NCBI RefSeq assembly: GCF_000225505.1
Contig: NZ_BACI01000050.1
Coordinates: 248,001 to 312,000 of the forward strand
DNA: 64,000 nucleotides
Reading direction: 5' to 3'
Origin: Gordonia alkanivorans NBRC 16433
GTDB taxonomy: Bacteria > Actinomycetota > Actinomycetes > Mycobacteriales > Mycobacteriaceae
How positions within the stretch are numbered: the first letter of the stretch is position 1; every line of letters starts with the position of its first letter. This document shows, piece by piece, positions 1 to 7,773 of this stretch. A model generated the notes under the pieces. The model was not told the origin of the DNA, ran no database searches, and was given only the letters and a program-made list of their open reading frames with translations. The position numbers were made by a program, and so were the translations under genes.

Positions 1-2
1 CC

Positions 3-587
3 CAGGCCACGCTGGGGCGTGAGGATCCGCCGCTGTCGTCGACGGGCTGGCCGGTGCCGAACACGGTGAACAAGGTCGTCGATCCCGCCACCGGTGAGGA
101 CATCCCTCTTCCGCAGGAAGGGCTCTCGGAGCCGGGTGAGCTGTGGGTGAAGGGGCCGAACGTGATGCTCGGTTACCTCAACAACGAGCAGGCCACCGCC
201 GACACCATCGATGCCGACGGTTTTCTGCACACCGGTGACATGGCGCAGGTCGATCCGACGGGGTGTGTCTACATCGTCGATCGGCTCAAGGAGCTCATCA
301 AGTACAAGGGCTACCAGGTGCCGCCGGCGGAGTTGGAGGCCCTGCTGCTGACCCATGACAAGATCGCGGACTCGGCGGTCATCGGTGTGATCGATGCGGA
401 GTCGGGGGAGGAGATCCCGAAGGCGTTCGTGGTCCGGCAGCCCGAGGCGGAGCTGACCGCTGACGAGGTGATGGAGTTCGTGGCGTCGAAGGTGGCCCCG
501 CACAAGAAGGTTCGTGCGGTGGAGTTCATCGAGGCGATCCCGAAGTCGGCGTCGGGCAAGATCCTCCGCAAGGACCTGCGCAAGTAG
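3..587 (+). CDS. AMP-dependent CoA ligase, 4-coumarate-CoA ligase type (C-terminal part, 5' cut by window)
   Basis: The frame is open from the first bases of the window, so the 194 visible residues are the C-terminal third of a larger enzyme (family usually about 520-540 aa). Members activate a carboxylic acid with ATP to an acyl-adenylate and then transfer it to CoA. Visible family motifs are GELWVKGPNVMLGY, the hinge region FLHTGDMAQVD followed by VDRLKELIKYKGYQV, and the C-terminal catalytic lysine motif KSASGKILRKDL. The GYQVPPAELEALL segment is typical of 4CL-like ligases rather than long-chain FadD enzymes. The substrate cannot be told from this part. The gene is followed by the initiator tRNA. 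I am confident of the superfamily and less so of the 4CL subgroup. Confidence 0.9.
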   Translation, partial: QATLGREDPPLSSTGWPVPNTVNKVVDPATGEDIPLPQEGLSEPGELWVKGPNVMLGYLNNEQATADTIDADGFLHTGDMAQVDPTGCVYIVDRLKELIKYKGYQVPPAELEALLLTHDKIADSAVIGVIDAESGEEIPKAFVVRQPEAELTADEVMEFVASKVAPHKKVRAVEFIEAIPKSASGKILRKDLRK

Positions 588-667
588 GTCCGGGCGCAGG
601 ACAAGGACCCGTCCGAGCTGCCGATTTGGTGCAGGACGCACCCCGCGGATAGTGTTGCTCCTTGCAA

Positions 668-744
668 CGCGGGGTGGAGCAGCTCGGTAGCTCGCTGGGC
701 TCATAACCCAGAGGTCGCAGGTTCAAATCCTGTCCCCGCTACCA
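668..744 (+). tRNA. initiator tRNA-fMet (CAT)
   Basis: A 77-nt cloverleaf with the 3' CCA encoded. The anticodon loop CTCATAA sits on a stem with GGG opposite CCC; these three consecutive G-C pairs are the hallmark of initiator tRNA. The first acceptor position is unpaired (C1 opposite T72), as expected for formylatable initiator tRNA. The TPsiC arm reads GGTTCAAATCC. A strong hairpin follows at once. Confidence 0.97.
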
Positions 745-749
745 GATAC

Positions 750-783
750 GACCCCCGACCAGGTGATCACCTGGTCGGGGGTC
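750..783. terminator. bidirectional terminator hairpin
   Basis: A perfect 34-bp palindrome (arm GACCCCCGACCAGGT, centre GATC, then the mirror arm). It lies 5 nt after the tRNA CCA end and about 30 nt from the stop of the convergent permease gene, so it can end both transcripts. There is no clear T-run, as is common in actinobacteria. Confidence 0.8.
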
Positions 784-812
784 GCTTCATTTCCGGGCTC
801 TCCTCGAGGCCG

Positions 813-2258
813 TCAATTCATCTGATGCGGCGGCACCTCGTCGTAGCTGATCGCATGGTCACCGGATCGTCGGTGCCACCAGTACGTCACCGCCCACAGG
901 AGCACGCCGAGGAGCAGGAGCCAGCCGGCGATCACATACTGCTCGGGATCGCGGCCGGTGATCGGCAGGGTAAGATACCCGCACGTGACGGCGCCGAGCA
1001 CGGCGACGGGTGTGGAGGTGCGGAAGTGCTTGTGCTCCACCGTGTCCCGACGTAGCACGAGCACCGATATGTTGACGATGGTGAACACCGCGAGCAGCAG
1101 GAGTGCGGTGGTGCCGCCGAGGAGCCCGACGATGGAACTCTTCGGGTCGGAGCTCACGTAGGTGAGCAGCAACAGGGCGATGACCGTGGTGAAGATGACG
1201 GCCGCGAACGGGGTCCGGCGCCCCGGGTGGACGTACGACAGGAACTTGGGCAGCACACCGCGTTTGGCCATGCCGTAGAGCAGGCGGCTCGCCATCATCA
1301 TGTTGATCAGGGCGGTGTTGGCGACCGCGAACATCGAGATCCACGGCAGCAGATCCGAGATCGGGAAGTCCGGCGCCGCGGCCTGGACGACGTCGACGAG
1401 CGGGGTCTCGCTCTCGGCCAGTACGCCCACCGGCACGATCGCCACGGCGCAGATCGCGATCAGGACGTAGACGGCGGCGGTGATGCCGAGGCCGCTCAGC
1501 ATGACCTTCGGGAAGATGCGGGTCGGCTCCTTGCACTCCTCGGCCATGTTGACCGAGTCCTCGAAGCCGACGAGCGCGAAGAAGGCCAGCGAGGTGGCCG
1601 CGGTGACGGCGATGAAGACGTTCTTGTCGTCGGGACTCTCGAACGCCACCACCGCATCCCAGTGCTCGGCGTTGCCGCCGGCGATGAACCAGTAACCGAT
1701 GAACAGCACGAGCAGCAGACCGGTCAGCTCCACGAGGGTCAGGACGACGTTGGTGCCGACGCCCTCGGCGACGCCGCGGAAGTTGATGAACATGACGAGC
1801 AGCAGGAAACCGACGGCCACTGCGTAGAGGGCGGGATTCGTGGCGTCGGGGGACTCGCCGCCGAACGCGGTCAGCATGTTCACCGCGAATGCGCGGGAGG
1901 CCGTCGTCGCCGACGTGATGCCCGAACACATCACCGTGAACAGCACGATGAAGGTGATGAAGTGGATGCCGAAGGCCTTGTGCACGTAGAGCGCTGCCCC
2001 GGCGGCCTGCGGATACTTCGTCACCAGTTCGAGGTAGGAGAACGCGGTGAGCGTCGCGACGGCGAAGGCGATGAGGAACGGCAGCCACGCCGCGCCCCCG
2101 ACCTCGCCCGCCACCTGACCGGTCAGCGCGTATACGCCGGTGCCGAGGATGTCGCCGATGATGAACAGGAGCAGCAGCTTCCAGCCCAGTACGCGTTTGA
2201 GCTCGGGCTGCTGTTCCGCATTCTTGCCGGTCTCGCCGGCGTTTGTGCTGGCTGTCAT
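813..2258 (-). CDS. APC-superfamily amino acid permease
   Basis: A 481-aa integral membrane transporter. The N-terminus is short and hydrophilic and is followed by about 12 hydrophobic helices. The first helix carries the APC ligand-binding signature GDILGTGVYALTGQVAG, equivalent to the GxGIF region of LeuT-fold amino acid transporters, and YPQAAGAALYVHKAFG follows as in CAT/YhdG-like permeases. Probable role is proton- or cation-coupled amino acid uptake or exchange; the substrate is unknown. The ATG at 2258 is preceded by a short divergent region shared with gpm. It is a single gene with no operon partner. The family call is firm. Confidence 0.9.
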   Translation of the reverse strand: MTASTNAGETGKNAEQQPELKRVLGWKLLLLFIIGDILGTGVYALTGQVAGEVGGAAWLPFLIAFAVATLTAFSYLELVTKYPQAAGAALYVHKAFGIHFITFIVLFTVMCSGITSATTASRAFAVNMLTAFGGESPDATNPALYAVAVGFLLLVMFINFRGVAEGVGTNVVLTLVELTGLLLVLFIGYWFIAGGNAEHWDAVVAFESPDDKNVFIAVTAATSLAFFALVGFEDSVNMAEECKEPTRIFPKVMLSGLGITAAVYVLIAICAVAIVPVGVLAESETPLVDVVQAAAPDFPISDLLPWISMFAVANTALINMMMASRLLYGMAKRGVLPKFLSYVHPGRRTPFAAVIFTTVIALLLLTYVSSDPKSSIVGLLGGTTALLLLAVFTIVNISVLVLRRDTVEHKHFRTSTPVAVLGAVTCGYLTLPITGRDPEQYVIAGWLLLLGVLLWAVTYWWHRRSGDHAISYDEVPPHQMN

Positions 2259-2370
2259 GCGACAACGCTAGACCTCGGACGTGCGGGTCGCCGCGCGAAT
2301 CGCGACGCCGGACACCAAATGGCCGGGCGGTGGGAAGAGGGCGCAGCGCGTCTGTGCGAAACTATCGCCC

Positions 2371-3117
2371 ATGAGCAACGGCACCCTGATCCTGATGCGT
2401 CACGGCGAGAGCGAATGGAATGCGTCCAACCAGTTCACCGGATGGGTGGACGTGGCACTCACGGACAAGGGCAAGGCCGAGGCCGTACGGGCCGGTGAGC
2501 TGCTCGTCGAGCACGATCTGCTGCCCGACGTCCTGTACACCTCGCTGCTGCGACGCGCCATCTCGACGGCGCAGATCGCTCTCGACACCGCCGACCGCCA
2601 CTGGATCCCGGTGGTCCGCGATTGGCGTCTGAACGAGCGTCACTACGGTGCGCTCCAGGGCCTCGACAAGGCCGACACCCTGGAGAAGTACGGCCAGGAG
2701 CAGTTCATGCTGTGGCGTCGCAGCTACGACACCCCGCCGCCGGCCATCGAGCCCGACGCCGAGTACAGCCAGGTCGGCGACCCGCGCTACGCCGACCTCG
2801 ACGAGGTGCCGCTGACCGAGTGCCTCAAGGACGTCGTGGCGCGGATGATCCCGTACTTCACCGAGACGATCGCCGCCGACATCCAGGCAGGCAAGACCGT
2901 GCTCGTCGCCGCCCACGGCAACTCGCTCCGGGCGCTCGTCAAGTACCTCGACGGCATCTCCGACGAGGACATCGCGGGTCTGAACATCCCCACCGGCAAC
3001 CCGCTGCGGTACGACCTCGACGAGAACCTCAAGCCTCTGAACCCGGGCGGCACCTACCTCGACCCCGAGGCGGCCGCGGCCGGCGCGGCCGCGGTGGCGG
3101 CCCAGGGCCAGAAGTAG
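2371..3117 (+). CDS. gpmA: 2,3-bisphosphoglycerate-dependent phosphoglycerate mutase
   Basis: A 248-aa enzyme that interconverts 3- and 2-phosphoglycerate in glycolysis and gluconeogenesis. The phosphohistidine motif [10 protein letters not shown] is at residues 9-18 with the catalytic His at 11, [10 protein letters not shown] follows, and the second catalytic His is in [14 protein letters not shown]. The length equals that of the mycobacterial Gpm1. The ATG at 2371 is chosen because the frame upstream encodes a low-complexity tail without family similarity and the catalytic motif must lie near the N-terminus. The C-terminus is Ala/Gly-rich. It stands before the GNAT gene and senX3-regX3, as gpm1 (Rv0489) stands before senX3 in M. 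tuberculosis. Confidence 0.97.
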   Translation: MSNGTLILMRHGESEWNASNQFTGWVDVALTDKGKAEAVRAGELLVEHDLLPDVLYTSLLRRAISTAQIALDTADRHWIPVVRDWRLNERHYGALQGLDKADTLEKYGQEQFMLWRRSYDTPPPAIEPDAEYSQVGDPRYADLDEVPLTECLKDVVARMIPYFTETIAADIQAGKTVLVAAHGNSLRALVKYLDGISDEDIAGLNIPTGNPLRYDLDENLKPLNPGGTYLDPEAAAAGAAAVAAQGQK

Positions 3118-3136
3118 CCTCTCCGACACGCCTTCG

Positions 3137-3157
3137 CCGCCCGCAGACGCCGGGCGG
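3137..3157 (+). terminator. hairpin after gpmA
   Basis: CCGCCCG, a 7-nt loop, then CGGGCGG, about 20 nt after the gpmA stop. The stem is short and there is no T-run, so the terminator role is tentative. Confidence 0.35.
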
Positions 3158-3203
3158 TGAGCGCGTAACATAATCGTCATAGCTTCTTGGGTGTGACGCG
3201 CGC

Positions 3204-3209
3204 TACATT
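3204..3209 (+). promoter_or_regulatory. -10 element TACATT, leaderless-type
   Basis: A TANNNT hexamer ending 8 nt before the ATG at 3217, so the predicted transcript start falls at or next to the start codon. No Shine-Dalgarno sequence is present. The spacing matches leaderless actinobacterial promoters. Confidence 0.5.
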
Positions 3210-3216
3210 AGACGCT

Positions 3217-3537
3217 ATGGCGGATGTGGGCACCCTGCGGATCGATCATTCACCTGCTCGGGAACGGTATGAGGCGATGCTCGCCTCCGATTCCTTCGGC
3301 GAGGACGAGGTGGTCGGGTACCTCGACTATGTCTCCGAGCCGTATCAGGTCGTGCTCACGCACACAGTGATCCGCGAGCAATACAGCGGGCACGGCTATG
3401 CGGGACAACTGGTTCGGTTCGTCCTCGAGGACATCCGGGCGAGTGGCAAGCAGGTCGTGCCGGTCTGCTCGTATGTACAGCGTTTCATCCAGCTCCATCC
3501 GGAGTTCGCCGACATGGCGGTGCCGGTCCCCCAGTGA
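3217..3537 (+). CDS. small GNAT-fold N-acetyltransferase (COG2388/YjdJ type)
   Basis: A 106-aa protein of the minimal GCN5-related acetyltransferase class. The fold is visible in order: GYLDYVSEPYQVVLTHTVI (beta strands), the acetyl-CoA-binding turn REQYSGHGYAGQLVRFVLED, then the C-terminal VPVCSYVQRFIQLHPEF, which in this family carries a conserved Cys. The acceptor substrate is unknown. The frame allows an upstream GTG at 3187, but ATG 3217 is preferred because a TACATT -10 element lies 7 nt before it. It is transcribed alone between gpmA and senX3. Confidence 0.85.
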   Translation: MADVGTLRIDHSPARERYEAMLASDSFGEDEVVGYLDYVSEPYQVVLTHTVIREQYSGHGYAGQLVRFVLEDIRASGKQVVPVCSYVQRFIQLHPEFADMAVPVPQ

Positions 3538-3613
3538 TCCGCGCCGCCGGCGTGGGCTCCACCCGCCGACGGTCCGACCCGGCGGCCGCAAGGCCTTCGG
3601 CGAACGGCACGTG

Positions 3614-3633
3614 AACAGCTGCCCAACAGCTGC
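3614..3633 (+). promoter_or_regulatory. two direct repeats AACAGCTGC, 11-bp period; candidate RegX3 site
   Basis: AACAGCTGC occurs at 3614-3622 and 3625-3633. Two short direct repeats one helical turn apart are the binding layout of OmpR/PhoB-family regulators. The site is about 44 bp upstream of senX3, where a RegX3 autoregulation site would be expected. The repeat does not obviously match a published RegX3 consensus, so the assignment is inference. Confidence 0.4.
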
Positions 3634-3664
3634 GACACGTGTGCAACTCGCGTTGGTTCCGCCG

Positions 3665-3670
3665 TAAGCT
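3665..3670 (+). promoter_or_regulatory. -10 element TAAGCT for senX3, leaderless-type
   Basis: A TANNNT hexamer whose last T is exactly 7 nt before the G of the GTG start at 3677. No ribosome binding site is seen, which suggests a leaderless senX3-regX3 mRNA. Confidence 0.5.
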
Positions 3671-3676
3671 GGGCCT

Positions 3677-5035
3677 GTGACCGCCGCAATCTCAGCCGCG
3701 ACGATCGCGTTCGTACTCGCGCTCATCCTCGGAGTCATCCTGGGTCGCTGTCTCGGCGCCTCCCGGTGGCCCCGACGCTTCTCGCTCGGCTCCTTGTTCG
3801 GCCGGGGTAGCACGTCCATGCAATCCGACGCCTCCGGCGCCGCGGCCCTGCCCGTCCCGGCCACCGACCGCGCGCAGGTCCCGAGGGCTGTGCCCGCCTC
3901 GGCCGAGATCCGCGATTCCGATGTCGCGTCGACGACCGCCGACGGCCGGATGACCAAGGCCGGCCTGCTGAGCATGGTCGTTCGCAACTCGTCGACCGCC
4001 GTTGCGGTGGTCGACGAGTTCCGCGACGTCGTGATGTTCAATCACCGGGCTGTCGAACTGGGGATCGTCCGCGACATGTTGCTCGCCGACCCCGTCTGGG
4101 ATGCCGTCAAGGACGTCCTCGACACCGGCGTCGAGCAGAACTTCGAGTTCAGTCCACCCACCTCGACCCTCGGCTTCGTCTCCACCGGCCGCACCCCGCG
4201 GCCGACCGTCGAACATGTGCGCTGCCTGGCCAAGGTGGTGGCGCAGGACGACGAGCGGTACGCCGTGGTCTACGGCCTCGACGACACCGAACACAAGCGT
4301 CTCGAGGCCACCCGCCGCGACTTCGTGGCGAACGTGTCGCACGAACTCAAGACACCGGTCGGCGCGATCGGGCTGCTCGCCGAGGCTCTCCTGGAATCGT
4401 CCGACGACGTCGAATCGGTCCAGCACTTCGGCCAGCGGGTTGTGGGGGAGACCAAACGTATGGGCAGGCTGGTGAGTGAGCTGCTCGCGCTGTCGCGCCT
4501 GCAGGACGGCGACACCCCCGAGTTCACCCCGATCGACGTCGACGAACTGGTCGACGACGCCCTCGCCGCGGCGACGCTCACCGCCGAGGCGGCGTCGATC
4601 GAACTGCGTTCCGACGATCCGCTGGGCGCGACGATCCGCGGCGACCGGCTGCTGCTGTTGACTGCCCTGAACAACCTCATCTCGAACGCCATCGCCTACT
4701 CGCCCGCCGACACCGTCGTCTCGATCAGCCGACGCATCATCCGGATCGACGGCCGTCCCATGGTGGCGATCGCCGTCACCGACCGCGGTATCGGCATCGC
4801 CCGCGCCGACCAGCAGCGTGTCTTCGAGCGCTTCTTCCGGGTCGACCAGGCGAGGTCGCGGATGACCGGTGGCACCGGTCTGGGCCTGGCGATCGTCAAA
4901 CACGTGGCCGCCAACCACGGCGGCACGATCAATCTGTGGAGCGAACCCGGTACGGGCTCCACCTTCACTTTGTGTATCCCCGAGGACCTGTCCGACGTGG
5001 GCTGGTCCGCTGACGACAAGGAATCCGAGAGTTGA
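3677..5035 (+). CDS. senX3: sensor histidine kinase SenX3
   Basis: A 452-aa membrane kinase of the phosphate-responsive SenX3-RegX3 pair. One strong N-terminal transmembrane segment (about residues 5-23) is followed by a basic stretch, a PAS-like region (about 95-205), the HisKA box FVANVSHELKTPVGAIG with phospho-His at 222, and an ATPase domain with N box NNLISNAIAYSP, G1 box TDRGIGIA and G2 box GGTGLGLAIVKH. M. tuberculosis SenX3 has two N-terminal helices; here one is clear. The GTG start fits the -10 at 3665-3670. The stop overlaps the TTG start of regX3 by 4 nt (TTGA), so the two are translationally coupled. The usual mycobacterial partner phoU is not in view. Confidence 0.95.
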   Translation: MTAAISAATIAFVLALILGVILGRCLGASRWPRRFSLGSLFGRGSTSMQSDASGAAALPVPATDRAQVPRAVPASAEIRDSDVASTTADGRMTKAGLLSMVVRNSSTAVAVVDEFRDVVMFNHRAVELGIVRDMLLADPVWDAVKDVLDTGVEQNFEFSPPTSTLGFVSTGRTPRPTVEHVRCLAKVVAQDDERYAVVYGLDDTEHKRLEATRRDFVANVSHELKTPVGAIGLLAEALLESSDDVESVQHFGQRVVGETKRMGRLVSELLALSRLQDGDTPEFTPIDVDELVDDALAAATLTAEAASIELRSDDPLGATIRGDRLLLLTALNNLISNAIAYSPADTVVSISRRIIRIDGRPMVAIAVTDRGIGIARADQQRVFERFFRVDQARSRMTGGTGLGLAIVKHVAANHGGTINLWSEPGTGSTFTLCIPEDLSDVGWSADDKESES

Positions 5036-5718
5036 CCCACGTGCTGATCGTCGAGGACGAGGAATCGCTGGCCGATCCGCTGGCCTTTCTGCTGCGCAAG
5101 GAGGGGTTCGAGGCCAGCATCGTCAACGACGGTGCCCAGGCGTTGCCCGCCTTCGACCGCGTCAGCCCCGACATCGTCCTTCTCGATCTGATGCTCCCCG
5201 GGATGTCGGGGACGGAGATCTGCAAGGCCCTGCGTGCCCGGTCGAACGTGCCGGTGATCATGGTGACTGCCCGGGACACCGAGATCGACAAGGTCGTCGG
5301 ACTGGAGCTGGGCGCCGACGACTACGTGACCAAGCCGTATTCGGCGCGGGAGCTCATCGCCCGCATCCGGGCGGTCCTGCGCCGCGGGGCGGACGCCGGC
5401 GACGACGACCTCGATCTCGGTGTCGTCGAGGCGGGCCCGGTCCGGATGGACGTGGAACGACACACCGTGGCGGTCAACGGCGAGCCGATCACGTTGCCGC
5501 TCAAGGAGTTCGATCTTCTCGAGTATCTCCTGCGCAATGCCGGCCGCGTGCTGACCCGCGGGCAGCTGATCGACCGGGTCTGGGGAGCGGACTACGTCGG
5601 CGACACCAAGACCCTCGACGTGCACGTCAAACGCCTGCGCTCCAAGATCGAGCCGGACCCGGCCAGCCCCAAACACCTCATCACGGTCCGCGGTCTCGGG
5701 TACAAGATCGAGGCCTGA
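5032..5718 (+). CDS. regX3: OmpR/PhoB-family response regulator RegX3
   Basis: A 228-aa DNA-binding response regulator. The receiver domain has the acidic pair in LIVEDEESLADPLAFLL, the phosphoacceptor Asp52 in IVLLDLMLPGMSG, the VTARD switch segment and the conserved Lys in VTKPYSARELIARI. A winged-helix output domain follows, with the recognition region TRGQLIDRVWG, KTLDVHVKRLRSKIE and the C-terminal wing ITVRGLGYKIE. The first residues resemble RegX3 of mycobacteria very closely, which is why the unusual TTG at 5032, overlapping the senX3 stop, is taken as the start. It controls phosphate-starvation genes in related genera. Confidence 0.95.
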   Translation: MTHVLIVEDEESLADPLAFLLRKEGFEASIVNDGAQALPAFDRVSPDIVLLDLMLPGMSGTEICKALRARSNVPVIMVTARDTEIDKVVGLELGADDYVTKPYSARELIARIRAVLRRGADAGDDDLDLGVVEAGPVRMDVERHTVAVNGEPITLPLKEFDLLEYLLRNAGRVLTRGQLIDRVWGADYVGDTKTLDVHVKRLRSKIEPDPASPKHLITVRGLGYKIEA

Positions 5719-5721
5719 AAC

Positions 5722-5745
5722 GGGTGCGCGGTCTCCCGCGCACCC
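5722..5745. terminator. terminator between convergent regX3 and the Rv0495c-like gene
   Basis: A perfect 10-bp stem GGGTGCGCGG / CCGCGCACCC with a TCTC loop. It starts 4 nt after the regX3 stop and ends 4 nt before the stop of the opposing gene, so it probably serves both. Confidence 0.7.
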
Positions 5746-5748
5746 GGC

Positions 5749-6615
5749 TCACTCCGGCGGCTGCAGCTCGTATTTGACGTCGGTCTCGCGGCGTGCGGTT
5801 GCGGCGGTGGTCGCCGGGTGAACGGCGATGAGCCCCAGACCCTTACGGCGCCGGCAGGCGGCCGCGAGTGCCTCGTAGGCGGGGGCGCCGAGGAGCTCGG
5901 TCAGCTCGGGCGCATAGGACTCCCACACCTGCTTCGCGCCGACGTGGGCGTCGGGTGAACCCGAGCAGTACCACTTGAGGTCGTGGCCGCCCTCGCCCCA
6001 TCCGCGACGGTCGAACTCGGTGATCGTGGTCTGCAGGATCTGGGTGCCGTCGGGCCGTTCCACCCAGTCCTGCTCACGGCGCACCGGCAGCTGCCAGCAC
6101 ACGTCGGGCTTGACGGTCAGCGGTTCGAGTCCCTTGCGCAGGGCCATCGAATGCAGTGCGCATCCGACGCCGCCCTCGAAGCCCGGACGATTCAGAAAGA
6201 TGCACGCGCCCTTGTGGAGTCGCGTCTTGAGCGCCGGCTCGTCGTCGAGGTCGCCCTCCTCGAGATACCCCTTGGGGCCGAGCGGGTTCTTGCCCGAGCC
6301 CTTCTTGTAGAACTGCCAGTCCTCCGGGGTGAGCATGGAGACGCCGTGGGCGAGACGTTCCCGATCGTCGGAGTCGGACAGGTAGGCGCCGTGGCTGCAG
6401 CAGCCGTCGGTCTCGCGTCCGGGCAGGATGCCCTGGCAGGCCGGGGTGCCGAAGACGCACGTCCAGTGCGACAGCAGCCAGGTGAGGTCAGCTCTGATGA
6501 AGTGTTCGGGATCGGCCGGATCGACGAATTCGTACCATTCACGCGGAAAGTCGAGTTCGACCTCCGGGGCGGGCGTGATTCGTGGCGCGGACGGCGAGAG
6601 TGCGGTCACGACCAC
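5749..6615 (-). CDS. conserved actinobacterial cysteine-rich protein (Rv0495c-like)
   Basis: A 288-aa soluble protein without signal peptide or membrane helix. Its position between regX3 and the ppx gene matches Rv0495c of M. tuberculosis. The notable feature is a set of cysteines: [10 protein letters not shown], then [11 protein letters not shown] about ten residues later, [19 protein letters not shown] in the middle and [11 protein letters not shown]. This spacing, with CC and paired histidines, resembles cysteine-cluster proteins that bind zinc or an iron-sulfur cluster, but no function is known to me. The start is GTG at 6615, with an in-frame GTG at 6609 equally possible. It is divergent from ppx with only 49 bp between. 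Confidence 0.85.
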   Translation of the reverse strand: MVVTALSPSAPRITPAPEVELDFPREWYEFVDPADPEHFIRADLTWLLSHWTCVFGTPACQGILPGRETDGCCSHGAYLSDSDDRERLAHGVSMLTPEDWQFYKKGSGKNPLGPKGYLEEGDLDDEPALKTRLHKGACIFLNRPGFEGGVGCALHSMALRKGLEPLTVKPDVCWQLPVRREQDWVERPDGTQILQTTITEFDRRGWGEGGHDLKWYCSGSPDAHVGAKQVWESYAPELTELLGAPAYEALAAACRRRKGLGLIAVHPATTAATARRETDVKYELQPPE

Positions 6616-6652
6616 AACGGTAGCCGGGATCGTGCCGACACGGAGCCTGCAC

Positions 6653-6658
6653 TACCGT
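6653..6658 (+). promoter_or_regulatory. -10 element TACCGT for ppx, leaderless-type
   Basis: A TANNNT hexamer whose last T is exactly 7 nt before the GTG start at 6665. There is no Shine-Dalgarno sequence in between. Confidence 0.5.
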
Positions 6659-6664
6659 TGACGC

Positions 6665-7642
6665 GTGCGCTTAGGAGTTCTGGACGTGGGCAGCAACACT
6701 GTTCACCTCCTGGTGGTCGACGCCCATCGCGGTGGCCACCCGACGCCCATGAGTTCGACCAAGGCCGTTCTGCGCCTCGCCGAACAGATCGACGCCGACG
6801 GGCGGATGAGCGACAAGGCGGTGTCCAAGCTGATCGACTCCGTCACGGAGTTCACCCACATCGCCGGCACCTCCGGATGCGAGCAGATGATGGCTTTCGC
6901 AACGTCGGCGGTCCGCGACGCCACCAACTCCGACGATCTGCTCGACGAGGTCGAGCAGCGCACCGGGGTGCGTATCACGGTCCTGTCCGGGCGCGACGAG
7001 GCGCGGCTCACCTCACTCGCCGTCCGACGCTGGCGCGGGTGGAGCGCGGGACGCATCCTCGCCCTCGACATCGGCGGCGGTTCGCTGGAGATGTCCAACG
7101 GCGTCGACGAGGAACCCGACGTCGCGCTGTCGCTGCCGCTCGGCGCCGGACGACTCACCCGCGACTGGTTGCCCGACGACCCGCCGGACCGGCGTCGGAT
7201 CGGTGTGCTGCGGGACTGGCTCGACGCGGAACTGCGCGCCCCCGCCAGGGAGCTCCTCGCGCCCGGCGCACCCGACCTGTGTGTCGGCACCTCGAAGACC
7301 TTCCGCAGCCTCGCCCGCCTGACCGGCGCGGCACCGTCGAGCGCGGGCCCCCGTGTCCGGCGCGAGCTGACGACGAGCGGACTCCGTCAGCTCATCTCCT
7401 TCATCTCCCGCATGACCCGCTCCGACCGCGCCGAACTGGAAGGCGTCAGCGCCGATCGTGCCGGTCAGCTGGTCGCCGGCGCGCTCGTGGCGGAGGCGGC
7501 TATGCGGGCCCTCCAAGTCGATACACTGGAAATCTGTCCGTGGGCTCTGCGGGAGGGTGTTATCTTGCGTCGACTCGATGCGGAACCAGCCGACTCGTTC
7601 GAGCCCTCACAGACGACTGGCGCCCGGGGCGGCGTCGGCTGA
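6665..7642 (+). CDS. Ppx/GppA-family phosphatase (Rv0496-like exopolyphosphatase)
   Basis: A 325-aa protein of the ASKHA fold that hydrolyses polyphosphate and/or pppGpp; the M. tuberculosis homologue Rv0496 acts on short-chain polyphosphate. The phosphate-1 motif LDVGSNTVHLLVVDAH is at residues 5-20, SGRDEARLTSLAVRRW lies in the middle, and the phosphate-2 motif LALDIGGGSLEMS follows at about residue 130. The length suits the short two-domain Ppx1 type. The GTG start at 6665 places the first motif at the N-terminus and fits the -10 at 6653. Location next to SenX3-RegX3 suggests a shared phosphate theme, which is inference. Confidence 0.92.
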   Translation: MRLGVLDVGSNTVHLLVVDAHRGGHPTPMSSTKAVLRLAEQIDADGRMSDKAVSKLIDSVTEFTHIAGTSGCEQMMAFATSAVRDATNSDDLLDEVEQRTGVRITVLSGRDEARLTSLAVRRWRGWSAGRILALDIGGGSLEMSNGVDEEPDVALSLPLGAGRLTRDWLPDDPPDRRRIGVLRDWLDAELRAPARELLAPGAPDLCVGTSKTFRSLARLTGAAPSSAGPRVRRELTTSGLRQLISFISRMTRSDRAELEGVSADRAGQLVAGALVAEAAMRALQVDTLEICPWALREGVILRRLDAEPADSFEPSQTTGARGGVG

Positions 7643-7773
7643 TCCGGTCTGCGACGCCCACGGGCGCGCGGGATGGGGGAGACGGTCGACGGTGCGTCCA
7701 CGAGCGCCGAGAGGTACCCAAGCGGATGCGCTCGACCGGCATCCGGTGACGTTCGAGGACGGAGAGCCACTTC

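Noticed and set aside
1227-2498. A 423-codon plus-strand frame across the permease gene
   Set aside because: It is antisense to the APC permease, is composed of His/Arg/Asp/Gly-rich low-complexity protein with no motif, and the real gene on the minus strand is certain.
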